Assembly: GCA_903870415.1 (NCBI GenBank)
Contig: CAIQDA010000424.1
Location: 1-32,260, forward strand
DNA: 32,260 bases
From: an uncultured delta proteobacterium
GTDB taxonomy: Bacteria; Myxococcota_A; Polyangia; Polyangiales; Polyangiaceae
Reading direction: 5' to 3'
Every line of letters starts with the position of its first letter. Position 1 is the first letter of the stretch. Below, piece by piece: positions 8,121 through 16,750 of the stretch. The notes under the pieces are model-generated. The model ran no database searches. It saw nothing but the letters and a program-made list of their open reading frames with translations, and had not been told where the DNA came from. Both the position numbers and the translations under genes were made by a program.

Positions 8121-9842
8121 TCATTGCGGCGCTTCGTATACGACCACTCGGCCGTCCGAATGCGAGACGCCCTCTCCAAGCCACGTGGGCGCGGCGTCAC
8201 CATTCAATCGCAACGTCTCAACAATCGCAGCGCCTATGGGGGCGCCGATCTGCGGAGCCGCATCGAGAATGGTCATGCTCCGTCGAACCGGAGCGCGCAA
8301 TCGGCATGGAATTTGGCTGAGCTGCGTACCGTCGAGCGCGTCGCGACCGAGCAGAACTTCCTGCATCGGAGCTCCGGGCGGGCCACGAAACCAAAACGCG
8401 AATCCGGCACCTGGCAGATCCAAATGAAACGCGCCGTCTGCCGTGGTCACGGCGGCCACGCGCGTAAACGCGCCCGGGCTCGCGGAAGCGTTGAGGAGTC
8501 GCGCCTCCACCGTCGCGCCCGCAACCATGCGCCCGCCCGCAAAGGCGCACACGCCATCGATGGACCTCGGGGCCTCGGGCCTGAACGTCACCGATGCGGT
8601 TTCTTTACTGAACAAAAGCAGCAATTCACGGGTTGCGGCCAAGAGCGGTCCGTCGAGAGCACGCGCCACCGCGGTCAACTGTCCGAGCGGGACCACCGCC
8701 GTAGCGACACCCGCGGCGTCCGCACGAAGGTCCGTCATCCCTTTCGCATACGAAGCGAATACGCTGTCTGCGTCGCCCGATACCGGGTCCGTTCCATCGA
8801 CGCGAAGGCGGAGCGAGGCGCCGCTCGCCGGTGACCCATCGGGCAAGAGCACCTTGAACGTTGCTCGTGCGGTCGACGGGAGCTTTGGATACGCAATGCG
8901 AGGCAATGCGCTGGGAAGCGGAAGGAGCAGGTGCGGCGACAAAACGCCTTCGTCGCCCGGTGCAACGACCAGGTCGAGCGCGAGCGGATTCGAATCCGCG
9001 CCCGCGACAACACGAAGCGACACCGGGCCCGAGAACGATTCTCCGCGCGCCACCGACGAGCGGCGCTCGCCCTTCGCATCGACGAGGTAGAGCGACCATC
9101 CCGCGCGACGCGTCCCGAGTTCGACGTGCGGCAACAAAACAGTCGCGAGCGTGCCCGTTCCAACTCCGTGCATGGGCTCACCGCCCGGGACCAAAAACGT
9201 GTCGTGGAACGGCGGAAGAACCTCGTCGAATGGCGGAGCAGGAAGCAGCGTGCGCGCGTAAGAACCCTGAAAAACAACAGCACGAGACGTGACCGCGGCG
9301 TCGCCGGCCGGGCCCCTCCACGGACTCGACGCGAGGCTCGTCGCCCATCGTTCGAGCGGCGTGATGGCGAGCGGAGCCGCGAGCGCGCCAGAGAGCGGAA
9401 AGCGACCGGCGATGAGCGCGTCGATGCGAATGTCCGCGGGCACCACGACGTCGGTCCCCGTGTCCCAACCGAGTTTCGTGGCCAATTCACGGGCCACGAG
9501 GAGCCCTTGCTCCGTGCTGTACGGCGGCGCCGGAAGCGACACGCACTCCTTGCAGGATGCAAGTACCGATGGTGCGGAGAGCACGAAGGCTCCGGGGGAC
9601 GCGTTCGAATTCGCGGGAAGACGCACGGCGACAACCACGTTCGCATCCGAAAGCGCGTTCGAGCAAACGCCCCCCGTGCACGTGGCGGACGACTCGAGCG
9701 TGGTGCACTCCATCAAGGGGCAGTCCCAATCGGTGACGACGACGGACGTCGAAGACGCCACGGGAGAGCATGACGAGACTGCGCAGCCCAGAATCCCGAA
9801 GAGCCACAACGAGTGCGGTCGTGGTGCCGCCTCAGAGCGCAT
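8121..9842 (-). CDS. large predicted lipoprotein with carboxypeptidase-regulatory-like domains
   Basis: 573 residues from the ATG at 9842, which overlaps the 3' end of the preceding lipoprotein gene by 11 nt and gives an N-terminus with a clear signal: a hydrophobic stretch (LWLFGILGC) and a second Cys in VSSC. Either Cys20 or Cys25 could be lipidated. A Cys-rich patch follows at about 40-60 (four Cys, probably disulfides), then Cys-x2-Cys in ASCKEC. Two segments look like carboxypeptidase-regulatory or Big-like beta sandwiches: FKVLLPDGSPASGASLRL, and GGRMVAGATVEARLL leading into TTADGAFHLDLPG. The protein is probably anchored at the outer membrane facing the periplasm or surface. I recognise no enzyme motif. 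It is coupled to the two genes upstream and likely made with SppA. Confidence 0.75.
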   Translation of the reverse strand: MRSEAAPRPHSLWLFGILGCAVSSCSPVASSTSVVVTDWDCPLMECTTLESSATCTGGVCSNALSDANVVVAVRLPANSNASPGAFVLSAPSVLASCKECVSLPAPPYSTEQGLLVARELATKLGWDTGTDVVVPADIRIDALIAGRFPLSGALAAPLAITPLERWATSLASSPWRGPAGDAAVTSRAVVFQGSYARTLLPAPPFDEVLPPFHDTFLVPGGEPMHGVGTGTLATVLLPHVELGTRRAGWSLYLVDAKGERRSSVARGESFSGPVSLRVVAGADSNPLALDLVVAPGDEGVLSPHLLLPLPSALPRIAYPKLPSTARATFKVLLPDGSPASGASLRLRVDGTDPVSGDADSVFASYAKGMTDLRADAAGVATAVVPLGQLTAVARALDGPLLAATRELLLLFSKETASVTFRPEAPRSIDGVCAFAGGRMVAGATVEARLLNASASPGAFTRVAAVTTADGAFHLDLPGAGFAFWFRGPPGAPMQEVLLGRDALDGTQLSQIPCRLRAPVRRSMTILDAAPQIGAPIGAAIVETLRLNGDAAPTWLGEGVSHSDGRVVVYEAPQ

Positions 9843-10428
9843 CCGCACCCTCGGTCGACGCGTCCGATGCGGCTCCTCCATCCAAGAGGTTTCCAGCGTC
9901 GTCGGTGGCGGCGCCGGCGTCAGGCAAAACACCTGCGCAACCGTCCGGACCGGAAGCAACGAGCCAGCTCACGGTATCCGGCGGACCCGCCGCGGGCGAC
10001 GTCAACGGAAAGCGCCGATCGTCGAAGCTTCGCGCCGCATAAAATTGCACGAGCGTGCATCCTGCACCCACTTCCGTTGGCGCTTCGAGTCGAAAACGGA
10101 TCATGCGAATGGCGTCGGCACTCAGCGGCTCGGCCTCGCTCGTTTGCCCGATGTCGAAGAGCGCTCCCGATGACGCGGACGCCGCTTTGCGATCGAGGTC
10201 CACGTACACGCGCCATTGGAACGTCGACGTGGGACCGTTCACCGCTACGGGCACGAGAAATTGGTCAGGAAATGCCGTCAAAATACGCTCGGGACGCGGA
10301 TCGACCGCGTCGCGCAACACGAACGGACGCGCCTCGGTCACGGTGCCCAAATCCGGAACCGTCGCCGTCATCAAGCAACCGCCGAGAAGCGTTGTCGCGC
10401 CGATGAACAGGCTCCGGTACAAGTTCAC
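9832..10428 (-). CDS. small predicted lipoprotein with DAG-rich tail
   Basis: 198 residues starting with the GTG at 10428, which overlaps the sppA stop as GTGA. Upstream in-frame sequence exists but would run through the sppA 3' end and lacks a signal peptide. The N-terminus is a short lipoprotein signal with lipobox LLGGC (Cys18). The body (about 30-160) is a compact, probably beta-rich domain with one pair of cysteines (AGCTLVQF and DGCAGV). The last 35 residues are low-complexity Asp-Ala-Gly (LPDAG, DDAGNLLDGG), a composition common in myxobacterial secreted lipoproteins. The function is not recognised. Its place between sppA and a larger lipoprotein suggests an envelope role. Confidence 0.75.
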   Translation of the reverse strand: MNLYRSLFIGATTLLGGCLMTATVPDLGTVTEARPFVLRDAVDPRPERILTAFPDQFLVPVAVNGPTSTFQWRVYVDLDRKAASASSGALFDIGQTSEAEPLSADAIRMIRFRLEAPTEVGAGCTLVQFYAARSFDDRRFPLTSPAAGPPDTVSWLVASGPDGCAGVLPDAGAATDDAGNLLDGGAASDASTEGADAL

Positions 10429-12239
10429 CGAAGCTCCAGCCGAAACGGCATCGCGGCAACTGCGCGCTCGCCCGTGGCAAGAGGCGCAAGGGGCCCAAGC
10501 GCTTCGAGAGCCGCCGCCCTCACAGGCGACCACGCACGGAGAGATTCGACCGCAACCGCAGCACTCGAACGCGAACCCGCGGAGGTCTCGAGGCCCTCAA
10601 GGAGCTGCAAAATTCCTTGCTTCGTGTCCGGGAACGCGACCTCGGCGTCCGGGCCCAAGTGGGCGAGTTCGCGCGCGAGATGAACCGCCTCGTGAAGGCC
10701 ACCAAGCGAATCGATCAGGTGACGCTCGAGAGCCTGACGTCCGCTAAAAATACGACCCTCCGCCGACGGCGCGATGTCCTTCACCGTGAGCCCGCGCCCC
10801 TCGGCAACGCGGTCGAGAAACAGCGTGTAGATCGCAGTCATGGTTCCGAACACCCGGGCGCGTGTCGGAGCGTCCCAAGGTTCGAGGATGGACTCCATGG
10901 CCGCGCGGCTCCCCGCACCTGCATTTGGGCTGGCGGGAAACACCTCGTGGTGGATGCCCCAGTGCTCCGCAGCCGCGCCGAAAGTCATCTTGCCGCCGAC
11001 GACGCCGATCGATCCGATGATGCTCGCGGGGTCCGCCACGATCTTCGTGCCCGTTGATGCGAGGTAGTAGCCGCCGCTGGCTGCCATGTCGCCGATGCTC
11101 ACGACGATGGGTTTCTTCGCGCGAAGCTTCATGAGCGCATGCCACAAGAGGTCGCTCGCGAGCGCGCTCCCGCCGGGCGAGTCGATTCGAAGCACAACGG
11201 CCTTCGTGCTCTCGCTCTTCTCGAGCCTTGCGATTAGCCGGGAAAGCTCACGCTCGCGGATGCCGGTCGACGACTCGAACGGACCATCGCCGCCGCCCGA
11301 CGTGATGGCTCCTTCGGCGCGCACGATGGCGATGGGTGCCGTTGCGCTGTCACCGACGCCCACGGCCTTGAACACGTCCGCGATGTCGTCGGCTTTGTCT
11401 TGTCCTCGAGGGCCGAAGCGTACGTCATCGCGAGTCGCACCGACCGCCTTGCGTGCCTCTTCCCGCGCGTCGTCTCCGTACGCGAGCGCGTCGACAAGGC
11501 CGCGTTCGAGCGCCTCGCCCGCCGCATAGGGACCGTCTTCAAGGGCTGGAATTTTCCCCTTCAAAAGCTGGGGCCGCGTCTTGCTCACGTCCTCGTGCCA
11601 CGCCGCTCGCATGTCGGAGAGCGTGCTCAGGAGCGAGGTCCTTGCTTCGTCGCTCGGTCCGTCGCGCGTGAAGGGCTCCTCGGCGCCTTTGAACTTTCCG
11701 ACCTGAAGAATATCGAGCGTAATACGAAGCTCATCCGCGAGAAACTTACGGTAATACGCTATCTCTGCGGCGATACCGTTCGCATCGACTTCGCCCGGTG
11801 GCGCAAGAACGATGCGCGTGCACCCTTGCGCGGCAATGGCGAGCGTGGCGTTGTTGAACGATTCGCCGTGGCAATGCACAGGCTTTCCGCTCTCGACGAG
11901 ACGGCGAAGCGCACTTCCGAGCTCGTGAGCTCGCGCGAGACCGAGACGCGCAGAACCGAAGCGCACGAATACGCCGCGCACCTCGGGCTCGTCGTGAAGC
12001 GCGTCGAGTTCGAGAATGGCCTCCGCGAAGCTGCTCTTGCGCGGGACGAACGAGAAGACCCCGTGCACGTCGAGCTCCGGTGCGCCGGCGGACAAGTCGA
12101 TGATCGCAAGCGTCGCGTCACCACCCTTTGGAGCGAGCGCGGGAAGCTTTCCGGCATGGACCGGCGATCGCCCTTCGCACGCAGAAACGCAGGCAATGAG
12201 CGACGCAAGACCCACGAAGGCATTCAGACGACGACTCAA
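10425..12239 (-). CDS. sppA: signal peptide peptidase SppA, 67K type, predicted lipoprotein
   Basis: 604 residues with the double-domain layout of the long (E. coli-like) SppA, a serine protease that degrades cleaved signal peptides using a Ser-Lys dyad. The lysine is Lys184 in VGKFKGAEEPF, in the N-terminal repeat. The serine is Ser388 in GDMAASGGYYLAS, in the C-terminal repeat. Spacing and context match E. coli Lys209 and Ser409. The start is a TTG at 12239, overlapping the upstream stop as TTGA; it gives an Arg-Arg plus hydrophobic N-terminus ending in LIAC (Cys17) and VSAC (Cys21). Both fit a lipobox, so this enzyme may be a lipoprotein rather than having the usual transmembrane anchor. 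A GTGA overlap couples it to the next lipoprotein gene. The family call is firm; lipidation is inference. Confidence 0.9.
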   Translation of the reverse strand: MSRRLNAFVGLASLIACVSACEGRSPVHAGKLPALAPKGGDATLAIIDLSAGAPELDVHGVFSFVPRKSSFAEAILELDALHDEPEVRGVFVRFGSARLGLARAHELGSALRRLVESGKPVHCHGESFNNATLAIAAQGCTRIVLAPPGEVDANGIAAEIAYYRKFLADELRITLDILQVGKFKGAEEPFTRDGPSDEARTSLLSTLSDMRAAWHEDVSKTRPQLLKGKIPALEDGPYAAGEALERGLVDALAYGDDAREEARKAVGATRDDVRFGPRGQDKADDIADVFKAVGVGDSATAPIAIVRAEGAITSGGGDGPFESSTGIRERELSRLIARLEKSESTKAVVLRIDSPGGSALASDLLWHALMKLRAKKPIVVSIGDMAASGGYYLASTGTKIVADPASIIGSIGVVGGKMTFGAAAEHWGIHHEVFPASPNAGAGSRAAMESILEPWDAPTRARVFGTMTAIYTLFLDRVAEGRGLTVKDIAPSAEGRIFSGRQALERHLIDSLGGLHEAVHLARELAHLGPDAEVAFPDTKQGILQLLEGLETSAGSRSSAAVAVESLRAWSPVRAAALEALGPLAPLATGERAVAAMPFRLELR

Positions 12240-14176
12240 GGCTGTTGCTCCTCGGCACTCGGTGGTCGGCCGAAGGCACGCTCTTTGACGACGGGCGGGT
12301 AAGCGCCCTCGGGGAAGTTATCGACGATTTCGCGGTAGGCCTTCATGGCGTTTGCGCGGTCGCCCGCCGCCCACTGCGCGTCGGCAAGGCCAAGGCGCGC
12401 GGGCAAGAAGCTCGGGTTGGCTCCAAGGGATTTTCGGTAATACGCAATCGCAGCCGTCATCTCGCGGCCGTCACGAGCGCAGTCGCCGAGGCCCGCGAGC
12501 GCCTCGGAATCGAGGGGATTCGCTTGAAGTGCCACCGCGTAAAGAGCCTTCGCTTGCTCGAGGTCGCCGCGTCGTCGCGCACGTTCACCTTCTTCGAGCG
12601 CGCGCCGAGGATCGGTCGTCGTGATCTTGCGAGGACCTTTGGGCGCCGCGCCTTCGCGGTCGTTCTCAGCCCCTTCGAAGGGAACACCGAAGTCGTCACC
12701 GCCTGCGTTCACTTTCGCCGCACCCGCTTCGACAACGGTGCCTGCGTCCGCCGCCACCGGTGCCGGAAGCGCATCGAGCCAACGGAGGAGCGCCGCACTG
12801 TCCGAGCTCGACCGAAGCGCGGCCACAAGTGCCGTTTGCGTGGATGCGTCATCCGCGATGATTTGCTCGGTGAGAGCGCGAAGACGAGCCCTGAACGGCT
12901 CTTGGGTGAACGCGCGTTCGAGGCGGCTCGCGCGATCATCGGCGCCTTCCACCACCGCCACGAGCGCACGGGCGTAGGCGTGAGTTCCATCGTCCGCACC
13001 GAGGCGATCAACCCATTGCCGTGCGCGGGCTCGTGCTCCCGAAAGCGCAAAAGCTTGCGCCAACCGATCGAGCGAATCCGCACCGTCTGGCATCGATTCC
13101 GCCGTGCGCTCGGCGGCCTTCACCGCGGCGCCCGAAGCTTCTTCGGCTGCAAGCGCGAGAGCTGAAGCGTCAGGAGAGCCAGTCTTTTTCCCCACAATCG
13201 CCAGGCAAGCAGCCACGTCGGCTTGCGCGAGGGCCAAGTCCGCGCGAGCCGCGAGGAGCAAAGGATCGGCCCCGAGATCTTTGCTCATCGCATCGATGGC
13301 TTCGCGCGCGTGCTCGAGGCGACCGGCGCGCACATCGGCAACGGACCCTGCGACGGCGGCCAGCGATCGAGGCACCTGCGCCGAATCCGCGGCCGGTTTC
13401 GTGTAGCGACGCCCGAGGAGGAACGCCCCGGACCCGACCAAAATAAGCATCGAGGCCGCGACGATCCAGCCCGTGGCTCGGGCCTTCGGGCGCACGTCGA
13501 TAGGAACCGCCGATCGCGGCGCGTCCGTGGGAAATGCCCCAGAAACGGGCGGCGGGCCTGCGTAGCTGCGCTCGCTCATCGTCGACCTTTCGGACGCGGC
13601 GACAAGCACTGGATTGCCCGTCGACACGGTGGCCGAAGGAGGAACACTGCTTGTCGGCGATCGAACTTCGAACGGTGGCGGGAACGACGGCGACCGCGGA
13701 AACGGCATCGGTGACACGCCGCTGAACGACGACGACGTGAGGGCTGCGGTTAGGTCCGGAATGGACTCAAGAACCACCGCCGACGGATCGGACAAGATGT
13801 TCGGCGACGTGGGCACGTCGTCGGGGATAAAGCCTGGGCGCGAGAACACCTCGCTGTCTTCCCGGCGCGCTTGCGCATCGAAAAAACCCGCGAGTTCCAC
13901 GATATTGCCAAGGGGCCGAGCTGCGCCTTTTCCGCGCGCAAGCAAGTCACTGCGCCCTAGCTCTCCACGAATAATGGCCTGTTGCACGTCCGGGAGATTT
14001 CGGAAGCGTGCGATGCCACCGTCGAAGGTGCGCACGACCCACGGCTCGTCCTCCGCATCCCGCGCGACGCGAAATTTATGTTCGCAATTCGTGCAGCGCA
14101 CGAGGGTTCCGGTGCTGGTGATGAGCGCATCGTCGAGCTCATACGCGTAGGCGCATTGGGGGCAGAGAACGTCCAT
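12236..14176 (-). CDS. zinc-ribbon (MJ0042) / GYF_2 / single-TM / TPR protein
   Basis: 646 residues from the ATG at 14176. That start places a zinc ribbon at the extreme N-terminus, with Cys5-x2-Cys8 and Cys28-x2-Cys31. A GYF_2-like domain follows at 44-100 (EPWVVRTFDGG, LPDVQQAIIRGEL, DLLARG). Next come a Pro/Ser-rich linker (about 105-230), one transmembrane segment at 236-255 (WIVAASMLILVGSGAFLLG) and a C-terminal part, probably periplasmic, with degenerate helical repeats. Two or three clear TPRs end the protein (about 540-640, such as AKALYAVALQANPLDSEALAGLGDCA). A cytosolic zinc ribbon plus GYF in front of one TM segment recalls GltJ of the Myxococcus gliding machine; the TPR C-terminus differs. 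The stop overlaps the sppA start (TTGA). It is not a transcription factor despite the zinc ribbon. Domain calls are by eye. Confidence 0.8.
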   Translation of the reverse strand: MDVLCPQCAYAYELDDALITSTGTLVRCTNCEHKFRVARDAEDEPWVVRTFDGGIARFRNLPDVQQAIIRGELGRSDLLARGKGAARPLGNIVELAGFFDAQARREDSEVFSRPGFIPDDVPTSPNILSDPSAVVLESIPDLTAALTSSSFSGVSPMPFPRSPSFPPPFEVRSPTSSVPPSATVSTGNPVLVAASERSTMSERSYAGPPPVSGAFPTDAPRSAVPIDVRPKARATGWIVAASMLILVGSGAFLLGRRYTKPAADSAQVPRSLAAVAGSVADVRAGRLEHAREAIDAMSKDLGADPLLLAARADLALAQADVAACLAIVGKKTGSPDASALALAAEEASGAAVKAAERTAESMPDGADSLDRLAQAFALSGARARARQWVDRLGADDGTHAYARALVAVVEGADDRASRLERAFTQEPFRARLRALTEQIIADDASTQTALVAALRSSSDSAALLRWLDALPAPVAADAGTVVEAGAAKVNAGGDDFGVPFEGAENDREGAAPKGPRKITTTDPRRALEEGERARRRGDLEQAKALYAVALQANPLDSEALAGLGDCARDGREMTAAIAYYRKSLGANPSFLPARLGLADAQWAAGDRANAMKAYREIVDNFPEGAYPPVVKERAFGRPPSAEEQQP

Positions 14177-14298
14177 CGTTGGCGGGCGAAGGCTAGCTTG
14201 AATCGTCCGCCGAACGGAGAATGATGCGCAGGAATCGGCGCGAGGCTCCTCGGCACGCCCCGAGCACTTTCCCTCACGGCGCGTCCCCCGAAATGCAC

Positions 14299-14333
14299 CA
14301 CGAGCAGCAAGGCCTTTCAGCCCGCTGCTCGTG
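14299..14333. terminator. strong 10-bp hairpin after the HEAT gene, possible U-less terminator
   Basis: CACGAGCAGC (14299-14308) and GCTGCTCGTG (14324-14333) are perfect inverted repeats with a 15-nt loop, inside which GGC and GCC can add three pairs. It lies 28 nt beyond the stop of the minus-strand HEAT gene (14361) and before the start of the zinc-ribbon gene (14176). Neither side has a T-run, so it is not a classical intrinsic terminator. It could be a U-less terminator, an mRNA 3'-end stabiliser or an operator. Confidence 0.45.
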
Positions 14334-14360
14334 TGGAAAACGGTTTGGACGCCTTCCGAA

Positions 14361-15011
14361 TCAGTTTCGCGCAGCGCCCTTGAGCAGCGTGAGGGCTTCG
14401 AGGGCGAGTTCGCCAATCGTCACCGACTGCGCTTCTTCGCCGTCGTCTTCGACACTCACTTCGCGCTTGTCCTTCTTGAGCGTTTCGAGCGCGCGGGCGG
14501 CCGACGCATCCCCGATTTCGACAAGGGCTTCGATTGCCGACGCGACAACTTCAGCCTCTTTGTGCGCGAGGAACTTCTCAAGAAGCTTCACGCTGCTTCC
14601 TTCGGGAATCATCGCGAAGACGTACGGAAGCTCACGAAGCGCGCCGCTGTCGCCGGAACGGGTTTCAAGCTGCTTCTCGACCACTTGCGCGACCTCCTTG
14701 AAGCGGTCGGACGCGAGGCCCACAAGCGACTCGCCCGCCACTTGGCGCGCGTCCGCATCGTCGAGGTCGAGGACGTCGATGAGCATTTCAACGACCGCGG
14801 GGCCTTCGAGCTCTGCAAGCACTTCGGCAATCGCCACGTAGCGACGCGAGGCTTCGTCTTCGTCGTCGATGGTCCCCGCCTTCTCGAGTTCGACTTGAAG
14901 ACCGCGAACGAGGTCGTCCTGTGCAACGTCGAGAACGGCTTCTTGCGCAGCTCCGAGCGCGCGGTGGGCGTTGAAAAGAGCTTCGAGGGCGGACGCTGGA
15001 GAAGTGGCCAT
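14361..15011 (-). CDS. HEAT-repeat protein
   Basis: 216 residues, ATG at 15011. The sequence is almost wholly helical and acidic, with repeating HEAT-like units of about 30-40 residues (for example AVVEMLIDVLDLDDADARQVAGESLVGLA and SVKLLEKFLAHKEAEVVASAIEALVEIG, described here by their ends only). No catalytic motif, signal peptide or membrane segment is seen. HEAT arrays are protein-binding scaffolds. The gene diverges from the Ser/Thr kinase gene across a 242-bp gap and is set apart from the downstream minus-strand stack by 184 bp with a strong hairpin, so it is probably its own transcription unit. The partner is unknown. Confidence 0.78.
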   Translation of the reverse strand: MATSPASALEALFNAHRALGAAQEAVLDVAQDDLVRGLQVELEKAGTIDDEDEASRRYVAIAEVLAELEGPAVVEMLIDVLDLDDADARQVAGESLVGLASDRFKEVAQVVEKQLETRSGDSGALRELPYVFAMIPEGSSVKLLEKFLAHKEAEVVASAIEALVEIGDASAARALETLKKDKREVSVEDDGEEAQSVTIGELALEALTLLKGAARN

Positions 15012-15090
15012 GAGGCGCGCCGTAACCCTTTTCGCGCACGAGGGCCAGCATCGTCTCTTTGCATCGCGGGGACCGGCTCTTGGACGCCGA

Positions 15091-15108
15091 CGAAGGTCGC
15101 CGCCTTCG
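15091..15108. repeat. inverted repeat in the HEAT/kinase divergent region
   Basis: CGAAGG and CCTTCG, six bases each, flank a 6-bp spacer. They sit in the 242-bp region between the divergent HEAT (start 15011) and kinase (start 15254) genes. The size would suit a dimeric repressor, but six-base repeats arise easily by chance at this GC content. The same gap holds a perfect 8-bp palindrome GATGCATC at 15143-15150. No clear promoter hexamers are visible. Confidence 0.2.
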
Positions 15109-15253
15109 CAGCTGCGACGGAATCGAGCCGCGTCGCTTCATCGATGCATCTAAGCGGATTCTATCGGTTGAAACGCTGACCTGGTCGGGGGAACATCGCC
15201 AACCCCTGTTGCCACGACCCGCCCTCCCCGCCGAGACCGTCTCCCCCGACGCC

Positions 15254-16750
15254 ATGGGTGCCCGCATGCGGTGCACCGAGTGCGCTCGCAGCTACGTTGC
15301 GGGTCGCACCGACAAGAATGGCCATTGCCCCGTCGACGGCGCGCTCCTCGTCATCGCGCCGCCTTCGAGCGCGCCCGCCATCGATCCCTTCGTCGGTCGA
15401 GTCATCGAAGGCCGCTACCGCATCGAGGGATTGCTCGGTTCGGGCTCCATGGGCGCCGTGTACCGGGCGCGGCAATTGAACATCGGCCGCGAGGTCGCCG
15501 TGAAGATCCTTCGGCAGGACCGCAACGCCGACGAGACGACGCCCGCTCGATTCAAGCGCGAAGCGGAGCTCATCGCGAAGCTCAGCTCGCCGCACACGGT
15601 CACCGCCTTCGACTCGGGGCTGACCGGCGACGGAGAGCCGTACATCGTCATGGAGCTTCTACGAGGCGAATCGCTAGGTCAGCGCCTCGCACGTCTGCGT
15701 CGCATCGAGGTCACGGAAGCCATCGACATCGCGATTCAGGTGCTCCGCTCCCTCTCCGAAGCGCACGCAAAGGGCATCGTTCACCGCGATCTCAAACCGG
15801 ACAACGTGTATTTTGCAGGTGTCGAGAGTGGCTCCGGCAGCCGTGAAATCGTCAAGGTTCTCGACTTCGGAATTGCCAAACTCGTGGGCCGAATCGACGC
15901 CTCGCTCGACGTGGTCGAAACACAAGCGGGCGCGGTCTTCGGAACGCCGCGGTACATGTCGCCAGAACAGGCTCAGGGGCTTCCGCTCGACGCTCGCTCG
16001 GACCTCTACACGCTCGGGGCCATTCTTTATCAAATGGTCAGCGGCCGCCCGGTTTTCGACGATCGCGAAGCGGTGGTCGTCATGGCGCGCCACATCAAAA
16101 CCGCGCCGACGCCGCTCCGCGATCTCGGTCTCCCCGTCCCTATCCCGGACGACCTCGAAAACCTGCTCAGCGACGCTCTCGCGAAGGACCCAAGCCTTCG
16201 ACCCGCGACCGCCGACGCGTTCGCCGAGCGACTCTTGCGCGTGTACGAAGCCGCGTTGGCCGATTCGAGCGGCATGCGCGTCTCTCGCCGTTCCGCGCCA
16301 TCGGCAATGACGTCCGCGTCGTTCACCGCGATGGCCTCGTCGCCCGCCCCCGAGGAGGCGACGCTCGTCACCGAGTCCGTGAAGGACGTTGGCATTTCGC
16401 CAGAGAAAAGACACCCGTTCGCGAGCTTCATCGCCGGGTCGCTCGCCGCACTCGCGCTCGGTGCCGCGCTCTTTTTCGCGCGAAAGGCTCTAACGCCCGC
16501 GCCGTCCGAGGCCCCGCCGCTTGCCGGTCTGGCCGCGCCCGCGCCGGTGCCTCAAGCCCCGCCTTCACCCGCCAACACGCCTTCCATCGCGCCCTCACCG
16601 GAACCCGCCACTGGCGCGCTTCCGCCAAAGGGCACGAAGCCCGCAAGCAAGACACCGCGCACCGCGCCGTCCGCCGCCTCCGCTACGCCCGCGACTCCGA
16701 CCGACCCTCCGGCGACGAAACCGTCGTCTGGGTATGGAATCTTCGAATGA
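15254..16750 (+). CDS. membrane-anchored eukaryotic-like Ser/Thr protein kinase with N-terminal zinc-ribbon-like segment
   Basis: 498 residues from the ATG at 15254 (another ATG at 15266 is equally possible; the frame is open further upstream but there is poorly conserved in look). Cys7-x2-Cys10 and Cys25 (CPVDG) form a zinc-ribbon-like start common in such kinases. The Hanks kinase domain covers about 53-330: glycine loop GSGSMGAVYRA, Lys84 in VAVKIL, catalytic HRDLKPDN with Asp179, DFG at 204-206 and SPEQ for APE. All catalytic residues are present, so it should be active. After a Ser/Ala-rich linker, one TM segment lies at about 391-408, followed by about 85 Pro/Ala/Thr-rich residues that would lie outside the membrane. 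The stop overlaps the giant TPR gene as ATGA, which suggests kinase and TPR protein work together. Confidence 0.9.
   Translation: MGARMRCTECARSYVAGRTDKNGHCPVDGALLVIAPPSSAPAIDPFVGRVIEGRYRIEGLLGSGSMGAVYRARQLNIGREVAVKILRQDRNADETTPARFKREAELIAKLSSPHTVTAFDSGLTGDGEPYIVMELLRGESLGQRLARLRRIEVTEAIDIAIQVLRSLSEAHAKGIVHRDLKPDNVYFAGVESGSGSREIVKVLDFGIAKLVGRIDASLDVVETQAGAVFGTPRYMSPEQAQGLPLDARSDLYTLGAILYQMVSGRPVFDDREAVVVMARHIKTAPTPLRDLGLPVPIPDDLENLLSDALAKDPSLRPATADAFAERLLRVYEAALADSSGMRVSRRSAPSAMTSASFTAMASSPAPEEATLVTESVKDVGISPEKRHPFASFIAGSLAALALGAALFFARKALTPAPSEAPPLAGLAAPAPVPQAPPSPANTPSIAPSPEPATGALPPKGTKPASKTPRTAPSAASATPATPTDPPATKPSSGYGIFE

Noticed and set aside
7488-8834. 448-codon plus-strand frame across the TerB-like and lipoprotein genes
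   Set aside because: It spans two real minus-strand genes and their gap, with Arg/His-rich content and no domain.
14177-14416. Upstream extension of the zinc-ribbon protein to 14416
   Set aside because: The extra 80 residues are Arg/Ser-rich, run through the hairpin at 14299-14333 and into the HEAT 3' end. The ATG at 14176 puts the zinc ribbon at the N-terminus as in related proteins.
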